NCBI RefSeq assembly: GCF_020532555.1
Contig: NZ_JAJBBR010000008.1
Span: 186,001-250,000 of the forward strand
DNA: 64,000 nucleotides
DNA from: Microvirga lenta
GTDB taxonomy: Bacteria; Pseudomonadota; Alphaproteobacteria; Rhizobiales; Beijerinckiaceae
Direction of reading: 5' to 3'
The notes under the pieces were generated by a model that searched no databases, was not told the DNA's origin, and saw only the letters and a list, made by a program, of their open reading frames with translations. Both the position numbers and the translations under genes were made by a program. Every line of letters begins with the position of its first letter. The first letter of the stretch is position 1. Positions 1 to 9,450 of this stretch are shown in pieces.

Positions 1-34
1 GGCGAAGCGGCTGGAGACGACGGCTTTGCAGGTG

Positions 35-56
35 AAAAGGCCCCTTCAGGCGGGGC
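35..56 (-). terminator. Possible intrinsic terminator (weak)
   Basis: Read on the minus strand there is a 5-bp GC stem (plus-strand arms 40-44 and 52-56, 7-nt loop) followed by C and four T. It lies just beyond the stop of the small gene at 73-180, where a terminator for the Hint-gene transcript would be expected. The stem is short, so the call is weak. Confidence 0.3.
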
Positions 57-72
57 GGCCGGTTCATCCGTT

Positions 73-180
73 TCAACGAATAGGGCTTCGGCGGCTCTCC
101 CAAAGGGACACCCAGAGGGAACCCAGGCCTATGGCGACGGCAATCACCGGAATACCCAGGTAAACATAGGCTTTAAACAT
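73..180 (-). CDS. Small single-pass membrane protein, 35 aa, unrecognised
   Basis: A 36-codon frame starts with ATG at 180, 27 nt downstream of the stop of the Hint-domain gene and on the same strand. The product begins MFKAYVYLGIPV, continues with one hydrophobic helix (about residues 6-26), and ends in a basic tail (ESRRSPIR). A short GGAAG lies close upstream of the start. Nothing in it points to a family. Small helices of this kind downstream of large secreted or toxin-like genes can be immunity, holin-like or regulatory peptides, but that is speculation. It was found only by reading the bases and chance openness is possible. Confidence 0.4.
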   Translation of the reverse strand: MFKAYVYLGIPVIAVAIGLGSLWVSLWESRRSPIR

Positions 181-207
181 AGGCTTCCAGGAGAGTCATG
201 GCTGCGC

Positions 208-1530
208 TCACTTCACCACCCTGAGAGCGGCGAGCCTGCGGCGCTGCTTGCGGTTGAGCCCTGCCGATCCGGTTGGCGGGGCGGTCGCGAACGGCACCGG
301 CGTCTCGTTCACGGCCATGGCCTGCTCGTCCTCGTCGCGCAGCTCCGCAATCCAGGCGGGCGTGAACGGCACCTCGTCGACGGAGATCACCCAGTCGTGC
401 TGGAACGCGGCGTCCAGGGGCGTGCCGCCCGGCCAGGGGGTGGCGTCGAAGCGCCGGCCGTCCGCCGCGATCAGGGCGCCGTCCTGTTCGATGGTGTAAT
501 TCTGGTGTCGCAGCACCCGGGCGAGGCTCCAACCCTCATACGTGCCGTCCGCCCGGCGCTGGGCGGTGCAGACGATGCCGGCGCGCACCACGGCTTTGTG
601 CGGCAGGCCGTCGCGGTCGGTGAACAGCACCGTCACCGGCGCGTCCTCGTCCGAGCCGAGCACCGCCCCGGTCCTGGCGCGCACCGGCACCGGGCCTGTC
701 TTGCGCTCCTCGACGAGGGCGCGGTCACGGCGTAGCACCTCGACGATCTTGAGCCACTCGCCGTTGTCGGACAGCACCACGTGGCCCGGCGTCATGCGCA
801 GGCCGCGCAGGTCGACGATCTGCCTGGCGGTGTTGCGGAAGGTGCGGCGCACGCGGGCCGGGCGCTTGGCGCCCATGCCGTTATTGGCCTTCGGATCGAA
901 GGCCATGACCCAGTCGCCCGGCACGATGTCCTGGATCGGCTTCCCAGATTCGTCCGCCATCTCGATCGGCGTATCCGCGAGGAAGCAGTGGGGCTGGAGG
1001 GTGGAGCCCAGCCGGTCCCAGGTCGCGGCCCGGATGCTCAGGATGGTTTCCACATCGAGGAGCAGGACGCCCTGCCCGGGAATGGGTAGCGTGGTGGAGA
1101 GGGGCGGCTGAAGCCCCATGACCACAGCAAGCGTTTCAATGACCGCGTTGCTGTTGCTGATCCCTATCGAACGGGGGGTCGAGAACACGCCGAAAGGAGG
1201 GTAGCCGATATCGCGAGCGTTGATGGCAGTAACAGCCAATTCGGCAGCCGCCATCATGGACATGACTTCCTCGCGCGGCCCGCTGAACAGAACATCCGAC
1301 AGACTTGTAGGATCATAGTTTTCTGAAATGCCGTCATTCGCAGCGGCTTTGATATTATCATGGACTGAGGTGCCCATCGGCTTGAATTCACCATCCGGCC
1401 CATAGGACAACCCTTCATATGAACGGACAATGTCTCCGTCAGCGTTTCGAACGCTAATGATGCCGTGAGCCCCAACACCTCCAATGGGCCTATTGGAGTA
1501 TTCGACACTCCAATTATCGTTATCGCTCAT
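208..1530 (-). CDS. Hint (Hedgehog/intein) domain protein
   Basis: The 440-aa protein has three parts. Residues 1-175 form an unknown N-terminal domain with a histidine at 22 in a glycine-rich strand and an SNSN motif at 125-128. About 180-290 is a Hint module: Cys182 opens it (HCFLADTPIEM), GDWV follows, and TPGH ending at His250 matches the block-B histidine of Hint domains. Residues 300-440 form a variable tail that ends in a basic NRKQRRRLAALR stretch. Hint modules catalyse N-S acyl shift and self-cleavage and often release effector domains. No signal peptide is visible. A G-rich ribosome site precedes ATG 1530. The HG/SNSN pattern recalls cysteine-peptidase-like toxin domains, but this is only suggestive. 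Confidence 0.75.
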   Translation of the reverse strand: MSDNDNWSVEYSNRPIGGVGAHGIISVRNADGDIVRSYEGLSYGPDGEFKPMGTSVHDNIKAAANDGISENYDPTSLSDVLFSGPREEVMSMMAAAELAVTAINARDIGYPPFGVFSTPRSIGISNSNAVIETLAVVMGLQPPLSTTLPIPGQGVLLLDVETILSIRAATWDRLGSTLQPHCFLADTPIEMADESGKPIQDIVPGDWVMAFDPKANNGMGAKRPARVRRTFRNTARQIVDLRGLRMTPGHVVLSDNGEWLKIVEVLRRDRALVEERKTGPVPVRARTGAVLGSDEDAPVTVLFTDRDGLPHKAVVRAGIVCTAQRRADGTYEGWSLARVLRHQNYTIEQDGALIAADGRRFDATPWPGGTPLDAAFQHDWVISVDEVPFTPAWIAELRDEDEQAMAVNETPVPFATAPPTGSAGLNRKQRRRLAALRVVK

Positions 1531-1654
1531 TTACCCCCCCCGCTCAACGAAATATCCATCGCTTGAATTCTACATTTATTTTCGGACACCCCTTCGGAGC
1601 CAAATCGACAACAAAATGCCATTCACGCCTCGATTTGTTCCCTGTTAACACGCT

Positions 1655-1978
1655 TCAATAGGTCCAAGTTCTTGTGGTCGTACAGACATATCCTTTACAG
1701 ATGAAATTGGCTTCTAACAGTTCTCTTCGATCTTTTTTATTGCAGAACTTCACGATGAACGGCTTTACATCTCGTACGACATATTCTTCTACTTCTTGGA
1801 GGCGACTCCATTTTAGAATTCGATCGAACGGGGTATCGATCGCATCGCTTTCAATCTCATAGAGCTGCGCGTGCGCTGGAGTCGCGACAGACGTAAGCAC
1901 CATAGCCATCGCGAAAAAGCCGCTCTTCGTGAGACTAGCCGATATCACTCGCCGATTTTCGAACGTTGATAACGCCAT
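1655..1978 (-). CDS. Hypothetical secreted protein, 107 aa
   Basis: Not recognised. The start at 1978 was chosen over an upstream ATG at 2014 because GGAGGA lies about 11 nt before it and the product then begins with a signal peptide: charged N-region (ENRR, K), hydrophobic core FFAMAMVLTSVA, and a likely AHA-Q cleavage near residue 38. The mature part is about 70 residues with three cysteines near the C-terminus (FCNKK, FICKGYVC), which suggests an oxidised periplasmic or extracellular protein. Base composition is clearly lower in GC than the flanking core genes, as for its two upstream neighbours. The three may have been acquired together. Confidence 0.55.
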   Translation of the reverse strand: MALSTFENRRVISASLTKSGFFAMAMVLTSVATPAHAQLYEIESDAIDTPFDRILKWSRLQEVEEYVVRDVKPFIVKFCNKKDRRELLEANFICKGYVCTTTRTWTY

Positions 1979-2030
1979 AAATTCCGGCTCCTCCGAATAG
2001 ATTTTCAGGGGCATTCAACGATCCCATCGC

Positions 2031-2192
2031 TCATGCATTATGGACTGAACAAGAGAGGTCGCAAACAATCTGACGTACATTTAATGTTACATCTCGCAGT
2101 GGATGATTGTTTATCTTGTCGACCATGGAATCGATCACTGATCTTACCTCAGTCAGCACACTCCGATCATAGGTTACTTGAATGCCAGCCAT
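2031..2192 (-). CDS. Small hypothetical protein, 53 aa
   Basis: A 54-codon frame starts at ATG 2192, four bases after the stop codon of the upstream hypothetical gene (2197-2199). AAAGAG about 7 nt ahead serves as a ribosome site, so translational coupling is plausible. The product begins MAGIQVTYDRSVL and has balanced, charged composition (VRSVIDSMVDKINNHPLRD, then VRQIVCDLSCS), quite unlike the Arg/Ala/Pro-rich shadows elsewhere. It has no signal peptide or membrane segment. Family unknown. It may be a short third member of the low-GC group at 1655-2928, or the end of a degraded gene. Confidence 0.45.
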   Translation of the reverse strand: MAGIQVTYDRSVLTEVRSVIDSMVDKINNHPLRDVTLNVRQIVCDLSCSVHNA

Positions 2193-2196
2193 TGCA

Positions 2197-2928
2197 TCAC
2201 TCTTTCAATGTGACGTTGTCGTACAAATGCAAGTACAGAAGCTCGCCGAAGCGCGCGGATCCTTGTGGAGGGTGCTCAATTATTCGGAGGAGCGCATTGC
2301 TCTCGGTCGCCAGCCGTCTCACCCGGCCCTGGAACACGTCCGCATCCCCGGATGATGGCCCTCTGCACCTGTAGATCGGCTTCCTCCCTGGACGCTCATA
2401 TTGAGACAGGGAGATCGATACAGCGGGCAATGAGGAGCCTCGCGCAGATCCAGATCTGATCAGTCGATAGCTTTCGTAAACACCGCCGCCACACTCCTTC
2501 AGCTTGTCGTCGCCTGGAAACTTCGACAACTTCAGGAATGGATCCGCATTGCGGCAGTAGATTGCTTCGTCCGAGGGAATCCTGACGAAGCCAATGACCT
2601 GACCGCTGACGCCACGCCTCAACACGATCCTGCATGTGCCGGAGCATGGCCTCTGCCCCTCGAACGTAAAAGTGATGTCGGGCTTGGGACCGAACCGGGG
2701 CCCCGATGGGGACGAACGGATCGGATAGAGCGGCGTCAGAATGGCAGGGTCGGGGCCGCATATTTCCGCAGGTGCAGCGACAACTTTCGCGCTCGCCAGA
2801 ACCGCAAGCATAGCAGCTAATACCGTAGCGGCTCTCCTCCTGCGCCGGATAGCACAAGTCAGGTTCGACCTCAGAAAACCGAACCGTCGGCTCCAAGGGC
2901 TCAACGGATGAAAAAGGGATTTCATCAT
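2197..2928 (-). CDS. Hypothetical secreted protein, 243 aa
   Basis: Not recognised. ATG 2928 is preceded by AGGTGG at good spacing, so it is preferred to ATG 2958. The N-terminus is a long basic region (RRRRR) followed by a hydrophobic stretch (AATVLAAMLAVLASAKVVAAP), consistent with a signal peptide. The mature region has several cysteines (EICGPD, PCSGTCRIV, YCRNAD, KECGGG, YRCRGP), suggesting disulphides and a periplasmic or extracellular place. The stop is four bases before the small gene at 2031-2192. Lower GC than the surrounding core genes and a lack of recognisable domains suggest accessory DNA. Confidence 0.6.
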   Translation of the reverse strand: MMKSLFHPLSPWSRRFGFLRSNLTCAIRRRRRAATVLAAMLAVLASAKVVAAPAEICGPDPAILTPLYPIRSSPSGPRFGPKPDITFTFEGQRPCSGTCRIVLRRGVSGQVIGFVRIPSDEAIYCRNADPFLKLSKFPGDDKLKECGGGVYESYRLIRSGSARGSSLPAVSISLSQYERPGRKPIYRCRGPSSGDADVFQGRVRRLATESNALLRIIEHPPQGSARFGELLYLHLYDNVTLKE

Positions 2929-3033
2929 GCAACCACCTATTGCATGATAATCACTCATAACAACCCTTCATCCATAGAGGCTCGCTCGACGTGCTGTCGA
3001 ACAGACGTTCGATCAGCCCAAAAAAGCGAGCCC

Positions 3034-4419
3034 CTACCCCACCGCCACCGGCCGCTTGACGACCGCGGGGGTGCGCATGGTCACCAGTTCCTCCGAGGCG
3101 GTCGGGTGGACCGCGACGGTGCGGTCGAAATCGGCCTTGGTGGCCCCCATGGTGACGGCGACGCCTGCGAGCTGGATCATCTCGCCCGCGTCGTGGCCGA
3201 CGATGTGGACGCCCACCACCCTGTCGGTGGCCTTGTCGACGATGAGCTTCATGAGCATCCGCTCATGGGCGCCGGACAGGGTCGCCTTCATGGGGCGGAA
3301 GGCGGTCTTGTAGACGTCGATGTCGCCGTAGCGGGCCCAGGCCGCCGCCTCGCTGCAGCCGATCACGCCGATCTCGGGGGTCGAGAACACGGCCGTAGGG
3401 ATCAGGTCGTGGTCCACGATGGTGGGCCTGTCGCCGAAGACCGTGTCGGCGAAGGCGTGGCCCTCGCGGATGGCGATGGGCGTGAGATTGGCCCGGTTGG
3501 TCACGTCGCCCACCGCGTAGATCGACGGGATGAGGGTCTGGGAATAGGAATCGACCGGAATCGCCCCGACCTCGTCGACGGTGATGCCGACCTTTTCCAG
3601 CCCGAGCCCCTTGGTGTTGGGGCGCCGCCCGGTGGCGACGAGCACCTGGTCGACCGTGACCACGGATCCGTCCGACAGGGTGGCGGCGATGCCGTCGGGC
3701 GTCCTGTCCAGGCGCTGCGCGGTCCGGCCCAGGGCGAGATTGATGCCGCGCTGGGCATAGGACGCGCCGAGGGCGTCGCGGACGTCGTCGTCGAAGCCGC
3801 GCAGGAGCTTGTCGCCCCGGTGCAGGAGCGTCACCTCGCTCCCGAGGCCGGCGAAGACGCCGGCGAATTCCACCGCGATATAGCCGCCGCCGACGATCAT
3901 GATCCGCTTCGGCTGCTCTTTCAAATGAAAGACCTCGTTGGAGGTGATGCCGAGCTCGCCGCCGGGGATGACCGGCTCCAGGGTCGGATGCGCGCCCACC
4001 GCCACGAGGATGTAGCGCGCCCGGATGCGTTCGCCGGTCTTGAGGACGTGCACCGTGTGCGGGTCCTCGATCACGGCGCGGCTGTCGACGACCGTCACGC
4101 CGGATCGCTCCAGGTTGGTGCGGTAGATGCCCTCGAGCCGGTCGATCTCCTTGTCCTTGTTGCGGATCAGGGTGGCCCAGTCGAAGGTGGCGTCGCCCAC
4201 GTCCCAGCCGAAGCCCGCCGCCTCCTCGAATTCGAGGGAGAAGCGGCTGGCATAGACCATGAGCTTCTTGGGCACGCAGCCGCGGATCACGCAGGTGCCG
4301 CCGACCCGGTATTCCTCCGCGATCATCACCTTGGCGCCGTAGCTCGCGGCGATGCGCGCGGCGCGCACGCCGCCGGACCCGGCGCCGATGACGAAGAGGT
4401 CCACATCGAATTGGCTCAT
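3034..4419 (-). CDS. gor: Glutathione-disulfide reductase
   Basis: Class I pyridine-nucleotide disulphide oxidoreductase that reduces oxidised glutathione with NADPH in the cytosol. The 461-aa protein shows an N-terminal FAD-binding glycine motif (GAGSGG at 12-17), the redox pair GGTCVIRGCVPKKL (Cys43 and Cys48), a second nucleotide motif (VGGGYIAVEFAG), the GDVTNR segment near FAD, and the C-terminal catalytic His in VHPTASEE. The redox motif and length separate it from lipoamide dehydrogenase and mercuric reductase. ATG 4419 (MSQFDVDL) overlaps the TGA of the membrane-protein gene upstream as ATGA, so the two are probably co-translated. An in-frame ATG at 4494 lies inside the upstream gene and is unlikely. 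Confidence 0.93.
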   Translation of the reverse strand: MSQFDVDLFVIGAGSGGVRAARIAASYGAKVMIAEEYRVGGTCVIRGCVPKKLMVYASRFSLEFEEAAGFGWDVGDATFDWATLIRNKDKEIDRLEGIYRTNLERSGVTVVDSRAVIEDPHTVHVLKTGERIRARYILVAVGAHPTLEPVIPGGELGITSNEVFHLKEQPKRIMIVGGGYIAVEFAGVFAGLGSEVTLLHRGDKLLRGFDDDVRDALGASYAQRGINLALGRTAQRLDRTPDGIAATLSDGSVVTVDQVLVATGRRPNTKGLGLEKVGITVDEVGAIPVDSYSQTLIPSIYAVGDVTNRANLTPIAIREGHAFADTVFGDRPTIVDHDLIPTAVFSTPEIGVIGCSEAAAWARYGDIDVYKTAFRPMKATLSGAHERMLMKLIVDKATDRVVGVHIVGHDAGEMIQLAGVAVTMGATKADFDRTVAVHPTASEELVTMRTPAVVKRPVAVG

Positions 4420-5675
4420 GGCATTGTCTCCAGCCGGGTTTTGCGAAAAGCGAGCATCCAGACGATAGCGGCTCCGAGGGAGGCCGCCCACCATCCCTGC
4501 CAGGCCCCGTGCCCGACCATGGAAACCGCCGCCGCTCCGGCGAACAGCGCCATGGAGAGGCTCATGACGAGGCGGGACTGGCGGCGGATGGCGCGCAGGA
4601 CGAGAAGCAGGATCACGAGGGCCAGGAACGCGCCCACGGCGCCGAGTTCGGTCCAGACCTGAAGCGGGGTGCTGTGCGGATGGCCGATGGCGAGCATCCG
4701 CCGCATCTGCGGCGGCACCTTCCGGGCCACGCGGGTCTCGCGGATGCGCGGGCTCACGCCGAAGCCGGCGCCCAGCACCGGCTGCTGGCGGACCGCCGCG
4801 CTGAAGCTGCGCCAGAGATCAACCCGCTCCCGGGTGTGATGGTCCGCCATCCGCTCGTGCATGGAGGGGGTGATCAGGCTGTCGCCGATGGGGCCGAGGA
4901 ACGGAGCCGTCGCCATGGCAACGACACAGGCGCCGGCTGCGAGCCACCCGGTGAGCCTGGGGAAAAGCCAGGCGATCAGGAAGACGGGCGCGACGACCAG
5001 GAGCCCGAGAAGCGCGGCGCCGCTGTCCGAATGGGCCAGGGCCGTCGCGAAGGCGAGGCCGATCCCGGCGCTCCAGGCCCAGCCGTGGCGTCCCGAGCCC
5101 GCGAGCCAGGCCAGGAGCGGCAGCATCAGGACCAGAAGCGTCAGGGTCGGGCGGTTGAAGATGAAGGTGTTCGCCCGCATCCCCAGGCTTTGGCGCAGGG
5201 CGAGCCCGGTGCGCAGCTCGACCACGATCAGGAGGCACGCCGCGGCGGTCGAGGCGGCGAGCAGCCAGAACGCGGCGCGGGTCATCCGTCGCGGCAGGAC
5301 CAGCGCGACCGTGAAAGCGGAGGCGACCGGGATCCAGAGTTCGCCCAGGGTGAAGAGCGACAGGCTCTTGAACGGGCTCCATCCGATGGAGATCGCCGAC
5401 CAGGCGAGAAAGGCCAGGATTGCCAGCCCAAGGGGGGATTTCAGGGCGGTCAGCGCCTCGCGCCCCACCTGCCGCAGCCGCCCCTCGGCTGCCACGGCGC
5501 CGAGGGCGCACAGGGCGCTCACGGCCAGGAAGGCCGGGCTCGACCGGTGGGCGATGGTCATGCCGAGAGGCATGACGGCAAGCGCCGCCATCGCCACCTG
5601 CCACAGGATGCCCGCCAGCCGGGAGCCGGCATTAGGCAGGGCCCGCTCGGCCGATGCGGTTTCGAGAATGCTCAT
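4416..5675 (-). CDS. O-antigen ligase / Wzy-type polymerase family membrane protein
   Basis: A 419-aa polytopic inner-membrane protein with about ten hydrophobic helices. A large periplasmic loop sits in the second half and contains HERMADHHTRERVDLWRS, then GAGFGVSPRIRE, and the histidine pair GHPHSTPLQVWTELG. This arrangement is typical of the O-antigen ligase/Wzy_C superfamily, which joins or polymerises lipid-linked glycans at the periplasmic face. The acceptor and substrate cannot be read from the sequence, and no glycosyltransferases are nearby. Its stop overlaps the start of gor by ATGA, an odd pairing of functions. The gene is divergent from tctC with about 138 nt between them. Confidence 0.8.
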   Translation of the reverse strand: MSILETASAERALPNAGSRLAGILWQVAMAALAVMPLGMTIAHRSSPAFLAVSALCALGAVAAEGRLRQVGREALTALKSPLGLAILAFLAWSAISIGWSPFKSLSLFTLGELWIPVASAFTVALVLPRRMTRAAFWLLAASTAAACLLIVVELRTGLALRQSLGMRANTFIFNRPTLTLLVLMLPLLAWLAGSGRHGWAWSAGIGLAFATALAHSDSGAALLGLLVVAPVFLIAWLFPRLTGWLAAGACVVAMATAPFLGPIGDSLITPSMHERMADHHTRERVDLWRSFSAAVRQQPVLGAGFGVSPRIRETRVARKVPPQMRRMLAIGHPHSTPLQVWTELGAVGAFLALVILLLVLRAIRRQSRLVMSLSMALFAGAAAVSMVGHGAWQGWWAASLGAAIVWMLAFRKTRLETMP

Positions 5676-5813
5676 GGCGAGGCTCTTACGCGAAGGTTCG
5701 CTGGCGATAAAGACGGGAAGCGCGCTTGCCGCCCCTCGCTTGGGCCTTTACCGTTCGCCGCAGGACGTGCTTTTAGAGAGCCATCCATCACAGGCGTAAA
5801 CGGAGGAAACAAC

Positions 5814-6785
5814 ATGAGCCAGTATCGCAAAGGTCTCTGGCGCAGCGCACTCGCTGCGGCGGCGGTCGTCGGCTTCGTCACGACGGCAGCGGCTCAGATG
5901 GAGCTGAAGATCATGGCCCCGGCGGCGCCGGGCGGCGGCTGGGACCAGACCGCCCGCTCCATGCAGCAGGCCCTGACCCAGGCGGGCATCGCCAAGAGCG
6001 TGCAGGTGACCAACGTTCCGGGCGCCGGCGGCTCCATCGGCATCGCCCAGCTCGTCAACAACGCCAAGGGCGACGGCAACCAGCTCATGGTCATGGGCTA
6101 CGTCATGGTCGGCGCGCTGCTCACCAACAACTCGCCCGTGACCCTCGACCAGACGACGCCCATCGCCCGCCTGACGGCGGAATACGAGGCCATCGTCGTT
6201 CCGGCCAATTCGCCGATCAAGACCGCCAAGGAACTGGCCGAGGCCGTGAAGGCCGATCCGGCGAAGGTGACCTGGGCCGGCGGCTCGGCAGGCGGCGTCG
6301 ACCACATCGCGGCGGCTCTCTTCGCCAAGGCCGCGGGCGCGGACCCGACCAAGATCAACTACATCCCCTTCTCCGGCGGCGGCGAGGCCCTGGCGGCCAT
6401 CCTCGGCGGCAAGGTCACGGCGGGCATCTCCGGCTACGGCGAGTTCGAAAGCCAGATCAAGGCCGGCAAGCTGCGCCTTCTCGGCCTGACCTCCCCGGCC
6501 GACAAGGCGACCCCCGACAAGCCTTCCCTCACGGCGGAGGGCGTGAACCTCGAGATCGCCAACTGGCGCGCGGTCGTTGCGCCTCCCGGCCTCACCGACG
6601 AGGAGAAGAAGGCCCTCACCGACGCCATGGACCGCATGGCCAAGTCGAACGAGTGGCAGAGCATCCTGAAGGCCAAGGGCTGGGAGGATTCCTACGTGTC
6701 CGGGGACGCCTTCGCGAAGATCCTGGAACAGGAGCAGGCCCGCACGAAGGAAGTCCTGACCTCCGTCGGCCTCGTGAAGTCCTGA
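5814..6785 (+). CDS. tctC: Tripartite tricarboxylate transporter substrate-binding protein (TctC/Bug family)
   Basis: Periplasmic solute-binding component of a TTT system, 323 aa. It has a cleavable signal peptide (about residues 1-23, ending AAAQ) and the family motif near the mature N-terminus ([14 protein letters not shown]). The later segment [14 protein letters not shown] matches the ligand-binding loop of Bug proteins. Start ATG 5814 follows GGAGG with 7-nt spacing; the open frame extends far upstream only as a shadow. TctB and TctA genes follow on the same strand, so this is a complete transporter. The carboxylate substrate is unknown. A strong terminator after the stop should leave this cistron in excess over tctBA, as usual for binding proteins. 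Confidence 0.92.
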   Translation: MSQYRKGLWRSALAAAAVVGFVTTAAAQMELKIMAPAAPGGGWDQTARSMQQALTQAGIAKSVQVTNVPGAGGSIGIAQLVNNAKGDGNQLMVMGYVMVGALLTNNSPVTLDQTTPIARLTAEYEAIVVPANSPIKTAKELAEAVKADPAKVTWAGGSAGGVDHIAAALFAKAAGADPTKINYIPFSGGGEALAAILGGKVTAGISGYGEFESQIKAGKLRLLGLTSPADKATPDKPSLTAEGVNLEIANWRAVVAPPGLTDEEKKALTDAMDRMAKSNEWQSILKAKGWEDSYVSGDAFAKILEQEQARTKEVLTSVGLVKS

Positions 6786-6808
6786 TCCCAGCCGGATCCG
6801 TCAACACG

Positions 6809-6842
6809 GAAGCGCCGCGCCCAGCCGCGGCGCTTCCTTTTA
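6809..6842 (+). terminator. Intercistronic terminator/attenuator between tctC and tctB
   Basis: A perfect 12-bp GC-rich stem (6809-6820 with 6827-6838, 6-nt loop) is followed by TTTT and sits 23 nt after the tctC stop and 10 nt before the tctB start. It is a textbook intrinsic terminator. Partial read-through would give more binding protein than membrane subunits. Confidence 0.85.
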
Positions 6843-6852
6843 AGGAAATGCC

Positions 6853-7320
6853 ATGAACGCCTCGCACCGCCCCGACGTGCCCGGGCTCGTCATCTCGCTC
6901 ATCCTCTTCGCCTTCGCGGGCCTGATCTGGTGGGACACGACGAATGTGCAGATCGCCTCGGCCTACGGCCCCGGCCCGACCGCCATGCCCTATATCGTGG
7001 GCGCCGGAATGCTCCTGATCGCCGTCGGCAATCTCGTGCTGGCCCTGCGCGGCGACTTTCCGGCCCGCGACAGCCTCGACTGGAAGCCCATCCTCCTCAT
7101 TCTCGGCGGCATGGCGGTTCTGATCGCCCTCATCTCCTATGGCGGCGGCCTCATCCCGGCGACCGGCATCCTCTTCGCCGCCGTGTCGGCGGCCTTCGGG
7201 CGACGCGCCTTCGTCACCGACCTGATCATCGGCCTCGTGCTCGGCCTCCTGATCTACGTCCTCTTCTCGAAACTGCTGGCCCTGTCCTTGCCGATGGGTC
7301 CGATCGAACGCCTGATCTGA
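6853..7320 (+). CDS. tctB: Tripartite tricarboxylate transporter small membrane subunit (TctB)
   Basis: A 155-aa inner-membrane protein with about four hydrophobic helices (near residues 11-27, 49-67, 80-100 and 120-148) and the [13 protein letters not shown] segment common to TctB proteins. It pairs with TctA in the sodium- or proton-driven uptake of carboxylates delivered by TctC. The AAGGA ribosome site lies within the tail of the preceding terminator, so translation begins just past the hairpin. The tctA start is 10 nt after its stop, which indicates a common transcript. TctB sequences are poorly conserved, so identification relies on topology and position. Confidence 0.88.
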   Translation: MNASHRPDVPGLVISLILFAFAGLIWWDTTNVQIASAYGPGPTAMPYIVGAGMLLIAVGNLVLALRGDFPARDSLDWKPILLILGGMAVLIALISYGGGLIPATGILFAAVSAAFGRRAFVTDLIIGLVLGLLIYVLFSKLLALSLPMGPIERLI

Positions 7321-7330
7321 GACCCCGGTC

Positions 7331-8830
<1,500 letters not shown>

Positions 8831-8837
8831 GCGGTCG

Positions 8838-9407
8838 ATGCGGTACCGTGCGGGATCGGCTGAACGAGCAGGCGGGATTCCGGCCCATGTGCCGGTCCTC
8901 GAAACCGAGCGGCTGCGCCTGCGCGGACAGACCATGGCCGATTTCCCGGCCTGCGAGGCCCTGTGGGGCGATCCGGAAACGGTCCGCTTCATCGGCAACG
9001 GCACGCCGTCCGGCCGCGAGGAGACCTGGGCCAAGTTCCTGCGCAATGCGGGCCACTGGGCGATGCTCGGCTTCGGCTACTGGATGGTCGAGGAGAAGGC
9101 GACCGGCGCCTTCATCGGCCTGATCGGCTTCAGCGACCTGCACCGGGAGATCGAGCCGCCCCTGCCCGACGCTCCCGAAGCCGGCTGGGTGCTGTCCCCC
9201 AAGGCGCACGGGAAAGGCTATGCGACGGAGGCCGTTCGCGCCGCCCTCGCCTGGGGCGAAACCCGCTTCGGCAGCCCGCGCTCGGTCTGCCTCATCGCGC
9301 CGGACAACGTCCCCTCGCTGCGCGTCGCCGAGAAGTGCGGCTACGCCGAATTCGCCCGCGCCACCTACAAGGAACGCCCGGTCGTCCTTCTCGCCCGCGG
9401 AACCTGA
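8838..9407 (+). CDS. GNAT family N-acetyltransferase (RimJ/RimL type)
   Basis: A 189-aa acetyl-CoA-dependent acetyltransferase of the Acetyltransf_3 group. The core begins near residue 19 (VLETERLRLRG). The acetyl-CoA-binding loop is KAHGKGYATEAV (Q/RxxGxG/A motif), followed by the NxxSLRVAEKCGY motif typical of RimJ/RimL-like enzymes. ATG 8838 is used here, but the first 17 residues look non-conserved, and a GTG near residue 18 could be the real start. It lies 7 nt after tctA, yet nothing suggests a role in transport. The acceptor could be a ribosomal-protein N-terminus or a small amine. Confidence 0.82.
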   Translation: MRYRAGSAERAGGIPAHVPVLETERLRLRGQTMADFPACEALWGDPETVRFIGNGTPSGREETWAKFLRNAGHWAMLGFGYWMVEEKATGAFIGLIGFSDLHREIEPPLPDAPEAGWVLSPKAHGKGYATEAVRAALAWGETRFGSPRSVCLIAPDNVPSLRVAEKCGYAEFARATYKERPVVLLARGT

Positions 9408-9450
9408 GCCATTCGGCCCCGCAAGGGTCGTCGTTGAAGCGCCGGGCGGA

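Noticed and set aside
2965..3030. Inverted repeat (GGCTCGCT...AGCGAGCC) upstream of the hypothetical secreted-protein gene
   Set aside because: The arms are about 45 nt apart with no supporting context; probably chance.
2908..4662. Open frame of 584 codons on the strand opposite to gor
   Set aside because: It is an antisense shadow: the product is His/Asp/Gly/Ala-rich without domains, and the minus-strand frame is a complete glutathione reductase.
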